Shown here: one piece after another, positions 34,466 through 43,347 of the stretch
How positions within the stretch are numbered: position 1 is the stretch's first letter
How the letters are laid out: each line of letters starts with the position of its first letter
Source of the DNA: Bacillus_CJ salitolerans
Lineage (GTDB): Bacteria > Bacillota > Bacilli > Bacillales > SA4
Length of the DNA stretch: 64,000 nt
Assembly (NCBI RefSeq): GCF_042680805.1
Contig: NZ_JBHUEM010000001.1
Span: 62,001-126,000 of the forward strand
Direction of reading: 5' to 3'
Notes under the pieces: model-generated
The model's database searches: none
What the model was told of the DNA's origin: nothing
What the model saw: only the letters and a program-made list of their open reading frames with translations
Made by a program: the position numbers and the translations under genes

Positions 34466-35193
34466 ATATATTAAGCCATTACAAGTATGTTTTCCAAATG
34501 CAGTTTTTAAGAAATTCAGGTTTTTTAATCGTTATGGCATTCATTCAGATCTTGATATCGATAGGAATAGTTATTGGCTTTACCTATCTGATTCCAAGTC
34601 CCAATACTAGTTCCATCCTCTTTTTAGCTACTGGAGCCCCCACTATTATTTTAATTATTACTGGATTAGTTATCTTGCCTCAACAAGTCGGTACTGCAAA
34701 AGCAGATGGATATATGGAATTTATGCGAACATGGCCAGTCAATCGTTCCGTTATTCTGGGTGCCGATACAACATTATGGCTATTAATCACCATTCCAGGG
34801 ATTGTAGTTTCTTCCTTTGTCGCACACCTATTATACAGTCCAGGATATGATATCTCTTGGACAGTAGTTCCTGCTCTGCTCATGATTGCCTTAACATCGA
34901 TTGGGGTTGGATACGGATTCTCCTATCTTTTGTCACCAAATGCTTCACTTTCACTATCACAACTCATAATCTTTGGGGCGCTTATGTTTTCACCCGTAAA
35001 TTTCCCGATGGAGCGACTTCCGGAATGGCTCCAAACACTTCATGAACTATTACCAATCTATTCAATGGCCGAAGTTATGCGTGCATCACTAGCTTCCTCT
35101 AACTTCGATGCAACCCTAGGGAATTACATGAATTTAATGGTCTGGTGTATAGTAGGCTACGGTGGTGCCATTTATATATTAAATAAAAAGTAA
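34462..35193 (+). CDS. ABC-2 type permease
   Basis: A 243-residue protein with six membrane segments and the ABC-2 layout: a helix after the N-terminus, LIITGLVILPQQVGTAKADG, MEFMRTWPVNRSVILGADT before the third helix, and PVNFPMERLPEWLQTLHELLP near the end. It pairs with the ATPase at 33527 to make an exporter of unknown substrate. A terminator follows 50 bases downstream, so merR, ATPase and permease form a closed operon. Confidence 0.9.
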   Translation: MNILSHYKYVFQMQFLRNSGFLIVMAFIQILISIGIVIGFTYLIPSPNTSSILFLATGAPTIILIITGLVILPQQVGTAKADGYMEFMRTWPVNRSVILGADTTLWLLITIPGIVVSSFVAHLLYSPGYDISWTVVPALLMIALTSIGVGYGFSYLLSPNASLSLSQLIIFGALMFSPVNFPMERLPEWLQTLHELLPIYSMAEVMRASLASSNFDATLGNYMNLMVWCIVGYGGAIYILNKK

Positions 35194-35244
35194 ATGTGTA
35201 AAAAAACGAATGTTAGCTTAGTGTGATGAACCGTACTAAAAATG

Positions 35245-35276
35245 AAGGCTTATCCAAAGTAGATAAGCCTTTTATA
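35245..35276 (+). terminator. Terminator of the MerR/ABC operon
   Basis: AAGGCTTATC 35245-35254 pairs with GATAAGCCTT 35262-35271, followed by TTATA. Confidence 0.85.
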
Positions 35277-35301
35277 TTATCCTAAGACTATATGAATTCG
35301 T

Positions 35302-35400
35302 GGAAAATTAGTACGTAAAAAAATTAAACTCACTTTACCAGAAGATTCAAAGGTTTGCACAATTGAAGAATTAACTCAACCACGCGAAGTTTCCAATTAA
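35302..35400 (+). pseudogene. Possible 3' gene relic
   Basis: An open stretch reading KLVRKKIKLTLPEDSKVC then TIEELTQPREVSN before TAA has coding character but no start or ribosome binding site. It could be the end of a lost gene. Family unknown. Confidence 0.2.
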
Positions 35401-35405
35401 ATAAA

Positions 35406-36578
35406 CTAAGCAGAAAGTAATACTTCCTTCCGAACTTCAAGTTTCCGGTAAAAAAGTGCAAGTAGCATCGAAGGAATAGAACAGGCAATCATCCCGATAA
35501 AGGCGTACCTAGGTTCAATATCAAATAAATAGCCACCGAAGATTGTGAACACTGCAGTCCCCCAGCTAAGGGCAAACGCGGAGTACATACCTTGTACTGT
35601 CGGTATTTGTTCTTGAGGAACGTTTTTGGTTAAGTATTTCATAAAAGCATAATGCCCCATCGCAAATGAGAAAGCATGTAAGGTTTGCGCCATACAGAAA
35701 ACGATAACAGTTGGAAAGAAAAAAACCAATATCCAACGCACAGTTGATCCAAGTGCAGACAAAGCAAGTAAAGAGCCTACTGAAAACCGATGGAACAATC
35801 GATCTGACAAAGAGAAGAAAATGATTTCTGCAATAACAGCGATGTTAAGGATCAGACCAATTAAATAATGAGAAGTATCGATTTCTTGTAAGAAAAGATA
35901 ACCATAGCTGTAATAAGAAGCGTGTGCCGCTTGAAGTAAAATCACAATAACAAGCACCATACCAAAGTGTTTAAAGGTGAGTAATTTTAGCAAACCTACT
36001 TTTTCAGGTTGACGCTTTTGCGGTTTTTCAGATAAGACTTGAGGTGCACGGTTAAATCCAAGACATACAAATACCAATGTACCAAGAAACAGTGCCCATA
36101 AAATCACTTCATCTCCAAATAGCCCGGTAAAGACGGTTAAGATCATACCGGCTGCAACAAACCCGATGGATCCCCACTGACGGCTTCTTCCATAATGTTT
36201 TAATTGTTTACTTTGCAAAAGGACGCCAGCAGCACTATCTAACGCAGGCATCAGCGTAGGGTAAAAAAAGTGTAATACTAAGGTGACGATGAGTAAGCTG
36301 GTAAAGGAACTTGCTGGTATATAACAGAGAATCGCAAGTAGGGTCCCGATTCCTGCTCCATTTAATATCGTTTTACTACTAAATTTCCCTGATAAATAAG
36401 GAAACGCAACTAATGTTGAAAGACCTCTTATAACCAAACCAAAGCTCATAATTATACTAGCTTGAGTAACCGTAATCCCTTTTGTATGGATCATCCATCC
36501 TGTCCAATAGGGTAGAAAAATACCCCATGTCATAAAAAAACTAAAAAACTGTTTACTCATCCAGCGTTGTGTGTTCAT
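35406..36578 (-). CDS. MFS transporter (MFS_1-like, HcaT type)
   Basis: I start at the ATG at 36578 with GGGGGAA upstream. The 390-residue protein has twelve membrane helices. The first reads FFSFFMTWGIFLPYWTGWM, as in the phenylpropionate/nucleoside-type MFS_1-like permeases. Further marks are YGRSRQWGSIGFV and HAFSFAMGHYAFMKYLT. It is divergent from a Crp/Fnr regulator with only about 80 bases between them; a perfect 20-bp palindrome lies in that gap. The substrate is not predictable. Confidence 0.88.
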   Translation of the reverse strand: MNTQRWMSKQFFSFFMTWGIFLPYWTGWMIHTKGITVTQASIIMSFGLVIRGLSTLVAFPYLSGKFSSKTILNGAGIGTLLAILCYIPASSFTSLLIVTLVLHFFYPTLMPALDSAAGVLLQSKQLKHYGRSRQWGSIGFVAAGMILTVFTGLFGDEVILWALFLGTLVFVCLGFNRAPQVLSEKPQKRQPEKVGLLKLLTFKHFGMVLVIVILLQAAHASYYSYGYLFLQEIDTSHYLIGLILNIAVIAEIIFFSLSDRLFHRFSVGSLLALSALGSTVRWILVFFFPTVIVFCMAQTLHAFSFAMGHYAFMKYLTKNVPQEQIPTVQGMYSAFALSWGTAVFTIFGGYLFDIEPRYAFIGMIACSIPSMLLALFYRKLEVRKEVLLSA

Positions 36579-36626
36579 TCTGTATTCCCCCAATGGTTGC
36601 ATGATATCATGGAAATATGAATGAAT

Positions 36627-36646
36627 AATATGAGATATCTCATATT
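36627..36646. promoter_or_regulatory. Perfect 20-bp palindrome operator
   Basis: AATATGAGATATCTCATATT is self-complementary over all 20 bases. It lies between the divergent MFS and Crp/Fnr genes, 12 bases before the regulator's start codon, where a Crp-type dimer could control both promoters. Confidence 0.75.
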
Positions 36647-36658
36647 TTGAGGTGAATA

Positions 36659-37330
36659 ATGGAAATTTTTAAAGGTGAAAAAAAGCGGTTATATGTGAAA
36701 CAGAACTCGATTGCCCATTTATTTTCTTTTCCAGTCGAACAGTTCATAGAAGTACATGAATATCAACGTGATGAATGGATTATTCAAGAAGGAACGAGAC
36801 CAGATTTTCTATTTTATGTGGTGGAAGGAAAAGCAAAAATATATATAACACATCAAAATGGGAAAGTATCTTTACTAAATTTTATTAATGCAAATGAATA
36901 CATTGGGGAAATGGAATTATTACATGATGTGTACTATACAAAAGGAATCCAAGCTACAACCAAGACCATTTGCTTTGCGCTGCCTATTCATTACTATCGC
37001 ACGCAGCTATTGGAAGATGCGAAGTTTCTAAGAGAATTAACGAAGTTTTTAAGTGTAAAGGCAACACTGATGGCAGCAAAGTATTCCCAAAGTCTCGCTT
37101 TTCCGCTTGAAAACCGGCTTGCAGATTTTATTTTGCAAACTGCGGATGAAGGGATTTATAAGGAAAAGCACGTTGCGGTTTGTGATTATTTAGGCGTATC
37201 GTATCGGCACTTATTGCATGTCCTTACACAATTTTGCGAGAAAAGGTATTTGCAAAAAGAAGGACGAAACTATCAAATTATCCAGTACGATGCATTATAT
37301 GAACTAGCTGAAATGTTGAAGAATAAGTGA
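36659..37330 (+). CDS. Crp/Fnr-family regulator (YeiL-like)
   Basis: A 223-residue protein behind GAGGTG. The N-terminal cyclic-nucleotide-binding fold (~30-125, with QEGTRPDFLFYVVEGKAKIY and GEMELL) lacks the arginine/serine phosphate-binding cassette of true cAMP receptors. The C-terminal winged helix (~150-215) carries VAVCDYLGVSYRHLLHVLTQ. Such YeiL-type regulators are usually ligand-free or redox-sensing. It probably controls the divergent MFS gene through the 20-bp palindrome. Confidence 0.88.
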   Translation: MEIFKGEKKRLYVKQNSIAHLFSFPVEQFIEVHEYQRDEWIIQEGTRPDFLFYVVEGKAKIYITHQNGKVSLLNFINANEYIGEMELLHDVYYTKGIQATTKTICFALPIHYYRTQLLEDAKFLRELTKFLSVKATLMAAKYSQSLAFPLENRLADFILQTADEGIYKEKHVAVCDYLGVSYRHLLHVLTQFCEKRYLQKEGRNYQIIQYDALYELAEMLKNK

Positions 37331-37484
37331 CAAAGTAGACTTGCTTGTTGTGCCGTCATTTTCACTGAGTAAATGCAGATTTTTTTCTGTCATATAGAAG
37401 TTATAAACAAAAGAAGGAGCGGAGGGGAGACAATGATGGCAGCATTCCTAAAGGGTCCAAAGTGTAAGTCAGAATATACATATG

Positions 37485-37517
37485 AAAGAGGCCGTACATA
37501 CAAGTCGGCCCTCTTTA
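37485..37517 (+). terminator. Hairpin terminator in an intergenic stretch
   Basis: AAAGAGGCCG near 37485-37494 pairs with CGGCCCTCTTT near 37506-37516. The rest of 37331-37760 contains only short, broken coding-like stretches (for example around 37434 and 37540-37660) and no supportable gene. Confidence 0.65.
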
Positions 37518-37760
37518 TAGTATCAATATTATGTTGAAGATTACTTCGAAGGATTCAATATTCACGCCCTAAAATCTAGAGGTAGGGTCTACAAAATTAA
37601 GGAACCAGGAGAAGACCTTTTCCTAGGAATTATTCGGGAACCTCTTGGTTACCAACTCCTAGTGTAAAATTGAAAACCGATAGGTAGATTTTAAGGATCT
37701 TTTGGTAACTCCTTTGGATCTAAAACGACAGAAGTTACTGAAAAATACTTTGAAATTACG

Positions 37761-38039
37761 TTAGTAAGGCTTTTGGTGCAACATTTTCTGAACAAGGGTA
37801 GATATCTTGCCCTTTTTTAGTTTATCTAGGGAAACGACTTTACCATCAATGGTTACAGCAGGAAATTTTGCTATCCCATATTCGGCTATTTTTGATTCCA
37901 TCAAGAATGTAGTATTTGAGTTTACTGCATCATAGACAAGAAATGAGCAACGCAAGCAAGCGTAGTTTTTTACTTGGTTCTCGATTATGTCACTCGGAAA
38001 ACGGCTACTATCTGTAAAAATTTCAATGGTTTTACCCAT
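37761..38039 (-). CDS. Thioredoxin-like CxxC protein
   Basis: I start at the ATG at 38039 (MGKTIEIFTDSS) behind AAGGGTGAT. The 92-residue protein has a thioredoxin/glutaredoxin-like order: strand KTIEIFTD, an ACLRC redox pair (C28, C31), then KFPAVTIDGKVV with the cis-proline loop. The CxxC is displaced from its usual place right after the first strand. It is 25 bases downstream of a decayed merR gene with a metal-type promoter, so a role in heavy-metal or thiol stress is plausible. Confidence 0.75.
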   Translation of the reverse strand: MGKTIEIFTDSSRFPSDIIENQVKNYACLRCSFLVYDAVNSNTTFLMESKIAEYGIAKFPAVTIDGKVVSLDKLKKGKISTLVQKMLHQKPY

Positions 38040-38063
38040 GCTTATCACCCTTTTTTAGTTTTA

Positions 38064-38460
38064 CTAAGACAGGACAATCCTGTTTATTCCTTGGATCTGA
38101 ATGGATAGCGGAGAAGTTGCTTGCTCTAACAAAGATTTGAAATATTCCATTCTGGCAATTGTTTCGTTTAATTCATGGAATTTTATCAACAGCGAATGTA
38201 TACATTTCATCAGTTGGAAAGTGCTCCTGTTTGAGTAATGCTAATATGTGTTCGATCTCGTTTAAGGTGAATCCGATTTCCTGTGCTTTTTTGATAAGTA
38301 ATAGATCCTCGACTGCTGATTCAGAAAAAAGTCTGTACCCTGAATGGTCTCTTTCTGGTGTGGGGAGAAGTCCCCTTTTTTCATAATATTTGATAGTCTC
38401 TACGTTTACGTTAGCTGCTTTGGCCACCTGACTAATTTTTAGATTCTTCAATTTTGTCAT
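38064..38460 (-). pseudogene. Frameshifted MerR-family metal-type regulator
   Basis: The N-terminal MerR helix-turn-helix is intact (LKISQVAKAANVNVETIKYY, then SGYRLFSESAVEDL) but the frame stops after DKIP. One base out of frame, the expected dimer helix and tail continue (KFHELNETIARMEYFKSLLE) to a TAG at 38066-38064. A single indel in an AAAA run explains this. It could be a real mutation or a sequencing error. If real, a 95-residue truncated protein lacking the metal-binding helix would be made. Confidence 0.75.
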
Positions 38461-38474
38461 CTCCTCCCAACGGT

Positions 38475-38506
38475 ATTGTACACCCGGTAGTATAGGACCG
38501 GGTCAA
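38475..38506 (-). promoter_or_regulatory. MerR-type promoter with 20-bp spacer
   Basis: On the minus strand TTGACC (38506-38501) and TACAAT (38480-38475) are 20 bp apart. The spacer region holds the inverted repeat ACCCGGT...ACCGGGT. This is the classic ZntR/MerR metal-responsive promoter layout and drives the decayed merR and the CxxC gene. Confidence 0.8.
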
Positions 38507-38721
38507 GTAATGAAATGATAATTAGCCCTACAAAAACCTTTTCTTAAATTGGAGAGAAATTCCTGTGGTAGATCATACTTGCAAATTTAGGTAATAGGCC
38601 GACTTACCATCAATAAAATTCGGATTATTCAGAATTATTACGGGTTATATGACTTTTGCACTATATATTTCTAAGAAAAAATGATATTATTGAACTAATA
38701 AAAATTATTTAAGTACTAGTC

Positions 38722-38806
38722 CATAGAAAGGCAAACTCATTGGAAGGTGAGGACGTAAGGCTACAGAACTTGGATGAAATCCTAAGGTGGCTGTGTTGCA
38801 AAAAGG
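38722..38806 (+). ncRNA. c-di-GMP-I riboswitch (GEMM-I)
   Basis: The core GGCAAA (38731-38736), a stem CTCAT/GTGAG closed by a GGAA tetraloop, GGACG-TAAGGC (38752-38762) and a second stem with ACAG/CTGT arms (about 38765-38795) reproduce the GEMM-I architecture. It lies about 180 bases upstream of the GGDEF-EAL gene, so the enzyme that makes or degrades c-di-GMP appears to be under feedback. The rest of 38461-38985 has no gene. Confidence 0.8.
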
Positions 38807-38985
38807 ATATATAGGGAAAAATTAAACGATAAAGAGCTTATATTTATCACATGGACAAATACTACTTTTTTCCTATAAAATAAACCACTCATAAATGAAT
38901 AACTTTAGTGTAGTTTCTCCAAGGACATTGTGGAGTGAAAGGAATAAACATACATATTCTTATTTTTATACTGTGAGGGGATCCT

Positions 38986-41259
38986 ATGTTAAAGATTGGG
39001 CGTTTTCATATACATACTCTAATTATGTTCGTCGTTGTATTCTTTGTATGGGGTTTACTATTCAGGGAAAATGATTGGATGCGATCATTAGGTGTAAGTG
39101 TACTTCAAATTATAGCTGGAGTACTGAGTATTAATTGGCTGTATATAGCTTATCGAAGATTAACCCATAAAAACAAGCGTTTTTGGTTATTATTAGGAAT
39201 TGGTGTACTTCTCAGTACGAGCTCCAATCTAGTTTGGTTATTTTTTCAGATTAGCCAACGTGCTATTTTGTTTACGGATGCCTCCTATATAATTTGGTTG
39301 CTATCCTACCTCTTCTATTTGGCTGCATTAATTTATAAGACGAAACAAATAAGTACTGAAGTTCCAAATAGCCCTTATGTTTTCAACATTACTATTTTTA
39401 TGATTACGGCTGCGGCTATTAGTAGTTACTTTTTAATCAAGCCCATAGCCCTTTCAGATTATTCCTTATTGCTTACAATTATCACGTTGGCTTATCCGAT
39501 TGCTAGTTTAAGTATCTTGTTTGTGATTACCCTGTTATACTACCTGATTCAACATAATCCTGAAAAAAATCATATGCTCTTCATTATTATAGGTTTCTTT
39601 CTTCAAGTAGTGGCTGATTCGGGATATGCATATTTATCGATAACGGGTGGGTATGAAGTAGGGAACATTATTGATTTATTTTGGCTGATAACCATATTGT
39701 TAATTGGATTTGCAGGCTTCTATGCAAAGGAAGATGGCAAAAAAACAGTGTTAGAAATTAAAAATCCCTTTGAAAAAAGAGATACGGTATTCCCATATTC
39801 AAGTGTAATGATTCTCCTATTCCTAGTCATTTATAGTTATCAATGGGAGTTAAATGCCCTAAGCATAGGTTTAATTATTATATTCTTTATGATTATTGGT
39901 CGCCAACTAAAAATTTTGAGGAAAAATGAGAAACTTATGGGCGAATATATGTATTTAGCATACCATGACACTCTGACAGGGCTGAATAATAGAACAAGTT
40001 TTAAAGAAGTACTAAGTCAAAAGATGAGAAATTCAAAGGACAGTCATAACAGGTTTGCAATATTGCTAATAGATCTTGATAGATTTAAAGTTATCAATGA
40101 CACTTTAGGTCACTTTATTGGAGATAGTATCTTAATAGAAGCCTCAAAGCGTTTAAGAAATTGCCTAGAAGTAAATACTCAAATATTTAGATTAGGTGGG
40201 GATGAATTTGTAATTATTGTTCCTGAAGCAACGGAATGGCAATGTTCGGTGGTGGCAGAAAAGATACTAGAAAAATTTCAAACACCTTTTATAGTTGGTG
40301 ACAAAGAAATTATTGTAACCCCTAGTATCGGGATTAGTATATTTCCTGAAAACGGTCTTAACGTTGAAGACCTTCTTAAAAACGCTGATGCAGCTATGTA
40401 TCTAGCAAAGGAAAGTGGGAAGAATAGTTTCAGATTTTTCAATATAGAATTAAATAAAGCCATGGTGAGAAAAATGGAGATAGAGCATCAATTAAGAAAT
40501 GCTATTGCTACTAATCAGCTTTCTATCTTCTACCAGCCGAAAGTGGATCTTCGAACAAAAAGAATTATTGGGGCTGAAGCCTTATTAAGATGGGAACACC
40601 CAGAACTAGGTCCTATTTCTCCTCTAGAATTTATACCAGTCGCTGAGGAAACAGGTCTTATAGTCTCCATAGGTGAATGGGTTTTACAGATGGCTTGTAA
40701 ACAAAATAAAATGTGGCAGGAAAAAGGTCTTCCCTCTATATCTGTATCGGTGAATGTATCCGTTAGGCAATTCCAGCAAGGGGACTTTTTAAAAAACGTA
40801 AGGGAGGTTCTGCATGAAACAAAGCTAGAACCTAAATATTTAGAGTTAGAGATAACAGAAAGTATCATGCAGAATATTAAGGAAACGAAAGGGGTACTAA
40901 ATGGATTGAGAGACATGGGTGTAAAAACAGCGATTGATGACTTTGGAACTGGATATTCTTCGTTACATGTTCTTCAAAAATTGCCGATTGATACACTAAA
41001 AATAGATAAATCGTTTATTGATGAAATAAACGATTATAACAATCAATGTTCGATGGTAAAGGCTATTATAGATTTAGGATTAAATTTGGGGCTAACTATT
41101 GTCGCTGAGGGGATAGAACACAAGCACCAAATGAAAGTATTAGTAGAGAATAATTGTACTATCGGTCAAGGATACCTCTTTTCAAAAGCAGTTGAACCCA
41201 GTGAGTTTGAAAGTATTCTTTTAGCAAATCACTTAACACCTTTATCAAATTTCTCCTAA
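38986..41259 (+). CDS. Membrane GGDEF-EAL protein (c-di-GMP turnover)
   Basis: A 757-residue protein with about eight to ten membrane helices in the first 310 residues. The GGDEF domain (~320-490) has an intact active site (RLGGDEFVII, near 402) and substrate-binding DTLTGLNNR. The EAL domain (~500-750) retains EALLRW, ELEITES and IDDFGTGYSS, so it may be an active phosphodiesterase as well. Whether synthesis or breakdown dominates cannot be told. The c-di-GMP-I riboswitch upstream implies feedback control. A terminator follows. Confidence 0.93.
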   Translation: MLKIGRFHIHTLIMFVVVFFVWGLLFRENDWMRSLGVSVLQIIAGVLSINWLYIAYRRLTHKNKRFWLLLGIGVLLSTSSNLVWLFFQISQRAILFTDASYIIWLLSYLFYLAALIYKTKQISTEVPNSPYVFNITIFMITAAAISSYFLIKPIALSDYSLLLTIITLAYPIASLSILFVITLLYYLIQHNPEKNHMLFIIIGFFLQVVADSGYAYLSITGGYEVGNIIDLFWLITILLIGFAGFYAKEDGKKTVLEIKNPFEKRDTVFPYSSVMILLFLVIYSYQWELNALSIGLIIIFFMIIGRQLKILRKNEKLMGEYMYLAYHDTLTGLNNRTSFKEVLSQKMRNSKDSHNRFAILLIDLDRFKVINDTLGHFIGDSILIEASKRLRNCLEVNTQIFRLGGDEFVIIVPEATEWQCSVVAEKILEKFQTPFIVGDKEIIVTPSIGISIFPENGLNVEDLLKNADAAMYLAKESGKNSFRFFNIELNKAMVRKMEIEHQLRNAIATNQLSIFYQPKVDLRTKRIIGAEALLRWEHPELGPISPLEFIPVAEETGLIVSIGEWVLQMACKQNKMWQEKGLPSISVSVNVSVRQFQQGDFLKNVREVLHETKLEPKYLELEITESIMQNIKETKGVLNGLRDMGVKTAIDDFGTGYSSLHVLQKLPIDTLKIDKSFIDEINDYNNQCSMVKAIIDLGLNLGLTIVAEGIEHKHQMKVLVENNCTIGQGYLFSKAVEPSEFESILLANHLTPLSNFS

Positions 41260-41265
41260 ATTTTT

Positions 41266-41290
41266 AGCCCCTCATAAGGGGCTTTTTATT
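41266..41290 (+). terminator. Terminator after the GGDEF-EAL gene
   Basis: AGCCCC-TCATAA-GGGGCT (41266-41283) followed by TTTTATT. Confidence 0.9.
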
Positions 41291-41328
41291 ATAAAGAAAA
41301 TATAAAAGTTTTCAGCAAGAGAATGGGC

Positions 41329-41406
41329 TAGCTCCAGTACCCAGCCACTCGAGGTCAAATAACCTAAATGAGTAAAAAGGGAAAAGCACCCTTTTTCTCA
41401 TTTAGG
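41329..41406. repeat. Interspersed repeat with hairpin (copy 1)
   Basis: Bases 41331-41357 match the end of the repeat at 45241 and 56911 (GCTCCAG...CTCGAGGTCA). Attached is a long inverted repeat (arms 41363-41381 and 41389-41406, CCTAAATGAGTAAAAAGGG with its complement) that recurs at 45430-45480. The rest of 41291-41708 contains no gene. Confidence 0.7.
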
Positions 41407-41708
41407 AACAATTGCTCTGCCTTAGGCTATAAAAAAGTTATTTTGGTACTTGGCATACATTCAGATTTCATCCATTTGTTCAGATGATAGGGTAAGGATG
41501 TGTATATTGTATTTATGGAAGTACTATTAAAACGGTAGATTGCGGTACAATTTTATCCAGTGATAGGAATACAAAGAAATCAAAAGAAAATGTAGGACAA
41601 GCGCTGTAAAATAAATCACTTAAAAATTAAAAATAGCAAGATATGCAAATACGTACAAACATTAAAATTGATAAACTAAAGTTAAGATTAAAAGTGAGAG
41701 TGACTAGG

Positions 41709-42587
41709 ATGGGAAATTTAAATCAATTTTATGTTGAGTCTATAAACAAAGTAATTGATTATATTGAAAAGGATTTATCAGAAAAATATTCACTAGAGCA
41801 GTTATCTAAAATTGCAGGTATCTCTCCATATCATTTTCATAGAATATTTAAGTCTATTCAAAATGAGAACTTAAATGATTTTATTATTCGATTAAGATTA
41901 GAAAAATCACTGTTTTTACTAAGAAGAACTCCTATTAACAGAATGGTAGAAGTAGCACTTGAATCGGGTTTTTCATCTTCATCAGCGTACAATCGTTCTT
42001 TCAAGAAACATTATGGAATGAGTCCAATAGAATACTTAAATAATATATATGATATTGATATGAAAACAGGTAATCATGTGCCTGTTATTACAAGAACTCC
42101 AATTAGAAAGTATGAAATAAAAATTCAAACTCTCTCTAGCAAACCAATTGCATATTATCGTGTTCACGATTCTTATAATGAAGAGAAATGGATGAAGGGT
42201 TACGTAGAATTAATAAACTGGGCAAAGCGAAAAGAAATCATAAATAGAAATACTAGACTAATTGGCATGTCAATTGATGATCCTGAAGTGACACCATTAG
42301 ACAAGTGTCGATATGACATTGCTATTACCGTAGAAGAGCCAATTGAATCTAATGGATTTATTGGTGCAGGAATATTTAACGGTGGTTTAACTGCTGCCCT
42401 ACACTATAAGGACACTATTGATAATCTCCAAGAAGCCTATGATTATTTTTTTGATGAGTGGCTTCCGAGAAGTCGTTACAAGCCTAGGCATTTACCTGCC
42501 TTTGAAATATATCATGAATCTCCGCCAAAAATAAATTTTGAACAATTAAATATGGATATTTGTATACCAATTGAACTTATTAACTAA
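41709..42587 (+). CDS. AraC-family regulator with GyrI-like effector domain
   Basis: I prefer the ATG at 41709 (MGNLNQFYVESINKV), where family similarity begins; the upstream extension from 41643 is highly basic and atypical. The 292-residue protein has an AraC double helix-turn-helix (YSLEQLSKIAGISPYHFHRI and VALESGFSSSSAYNRSFKKH) and a C-terminal GyrI-like/AraC_E_bind domain (~130-292) that binds small, often cationic, hydrophobic ligands. The SRPBCC gene 14 bases downstream is likely in the same operon. Confidence 0.9.
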   Translation: MGNLNQFYVESINKVIDYIEKDLSEKYSLEQLSKIAGISPYHFHRIFKSIQNENLNDFIIRLRLEKSLFLLRRTPINRMVEVALESGFSSSSAYNRSFKKHYGMSPIEYLNNIYDIDMKTGNHVPVITRTPIRKYEIKIQTLSSKPIAYYRVHDSYNEEKWMKGYVELINWAKRKEIINRNTRLIGMSIDDPEVTPLDKCRYDIAITVEEPIESNGFIGAGIFNGGLTAALHYKDTIDNLQEAYDYFFDEWLPRSRYKPRHLPAFEIYHESPPKINFEQLNMDICIPIELIN

Positions 42588-42601
42588 TATGGAGGTAAAA
42601 C

Positions 42602-43048
42602 ATGCTTGCATTTGAGAAAAAAGAAATAATTAGAGAGAACAAGGATATAGTATTTGGTTTTATCAGTAATCCAAATAACCTTGTTAAGTATGGAAAAGAT
42701 GTTGTTAAAGTTGAGATTTTTGGGAGTAAAGACAACATATCCATCGGAACGAAAATAAACGAAACGAGATTGTTTGGTAAAAAAGAAATAAGTGCCGTTA
42801 TTGAGGTTAGTCACTACTTACTTAATGATGAAATAGCGTTTCAGTCTAAATCAGTCGGTATGAGTATTACTTATTTTTACAGCTTAAAAGCGATTGGATC
42901 TGGGACTGAACTCTCCCTTAAGTGTTTCATTAAGAGTAATATCATAATGAAAATCTTTGTTCCTGCTATGAGGAAAATGCTACTTAAACAAGATGGTGAC
43001 CATTTAACAAGGATTAAGGAAGTAATTGAAGGATACGAACGCAAATGA
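42602..43048 (+). CDS. SRPBCC (START-like) family protein
   Basis: ATG behind ATGGAGG. The 148-residue protein has the polyketide-cyclase/START-like order: FEKKEIIRENKDIVFGFISN, helix, VKYGKD, beta-sheet region (GTKINETRLF, VIEVSHY), and a long C-terminal helix. Such folds bind hydrophobic ligands in a cavity. It follows the AraC/GyrI-type regulator closely, so it may bind or modify that regulator's ligand. A weak terminator follows. Confidence 0.75.
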   Translation: MLAFEKKEIIRENKDIVFGFISNPNNLVKYGKDVVKVEIFGSKDNISIGTKINETRLFGKKEISAVIEVSHYLLNDEIAFQSKSVGMSITYFYSLKAIGSGTELSLKCFIKSNIIMKIFVPAMRKMLLKQDGDHLTRIKEVIEGYERK

Positions 43049-43074
43049 GAATAATGTGACATCTTATCATAAGA

Positions 43075-43119
43075 CCATGAGATATGAATAGAAATATTGT
43101 TCATATTTCAAGGTTTTTT
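43075..43119 (+). terminator. Imperfect terminator
   Basis: CCATGAGATATGAA from 43075 pairs, with two mismatches, with TTCATATTTCAAGG ending near 43113, followed by TTTTTT. Confidence 0.65.
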
Positions 43120-43295
43120 ATGTTTGTCACTTCAGCCAAACATAAATTGTTGTAATTTATTGAAAGAAACTGGAGAGATGTGCTAATTGGACAGATTTAT
43201 GAAAAACTCGAAATTCATCATTTAAGTTTAACCCAACGAAGAATAAACGACACTCTCCACAGAGGAATATTACCTCTTAACTCCTTAGTAACGTA

Positions 43296-43326
43296 TTGAC
43301 ATTCAAGTTACTTGAAGGTGTATCAT
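43296..43326 (+). promoter_or_regulatory. MerR-type promoter with 19-bp spacer
   Basis: TTGACA (43296-43301) and TATCAT (43321-43326) are 19 bp apart, with the palindrome TTCAAGTTACTTGAA filling the spacer. It lies 21 bases before the merR gene at 43348. Confidence 0.85.
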
Positions 43327-43347
43327 TCGATATAAGGGAGGGATTAT

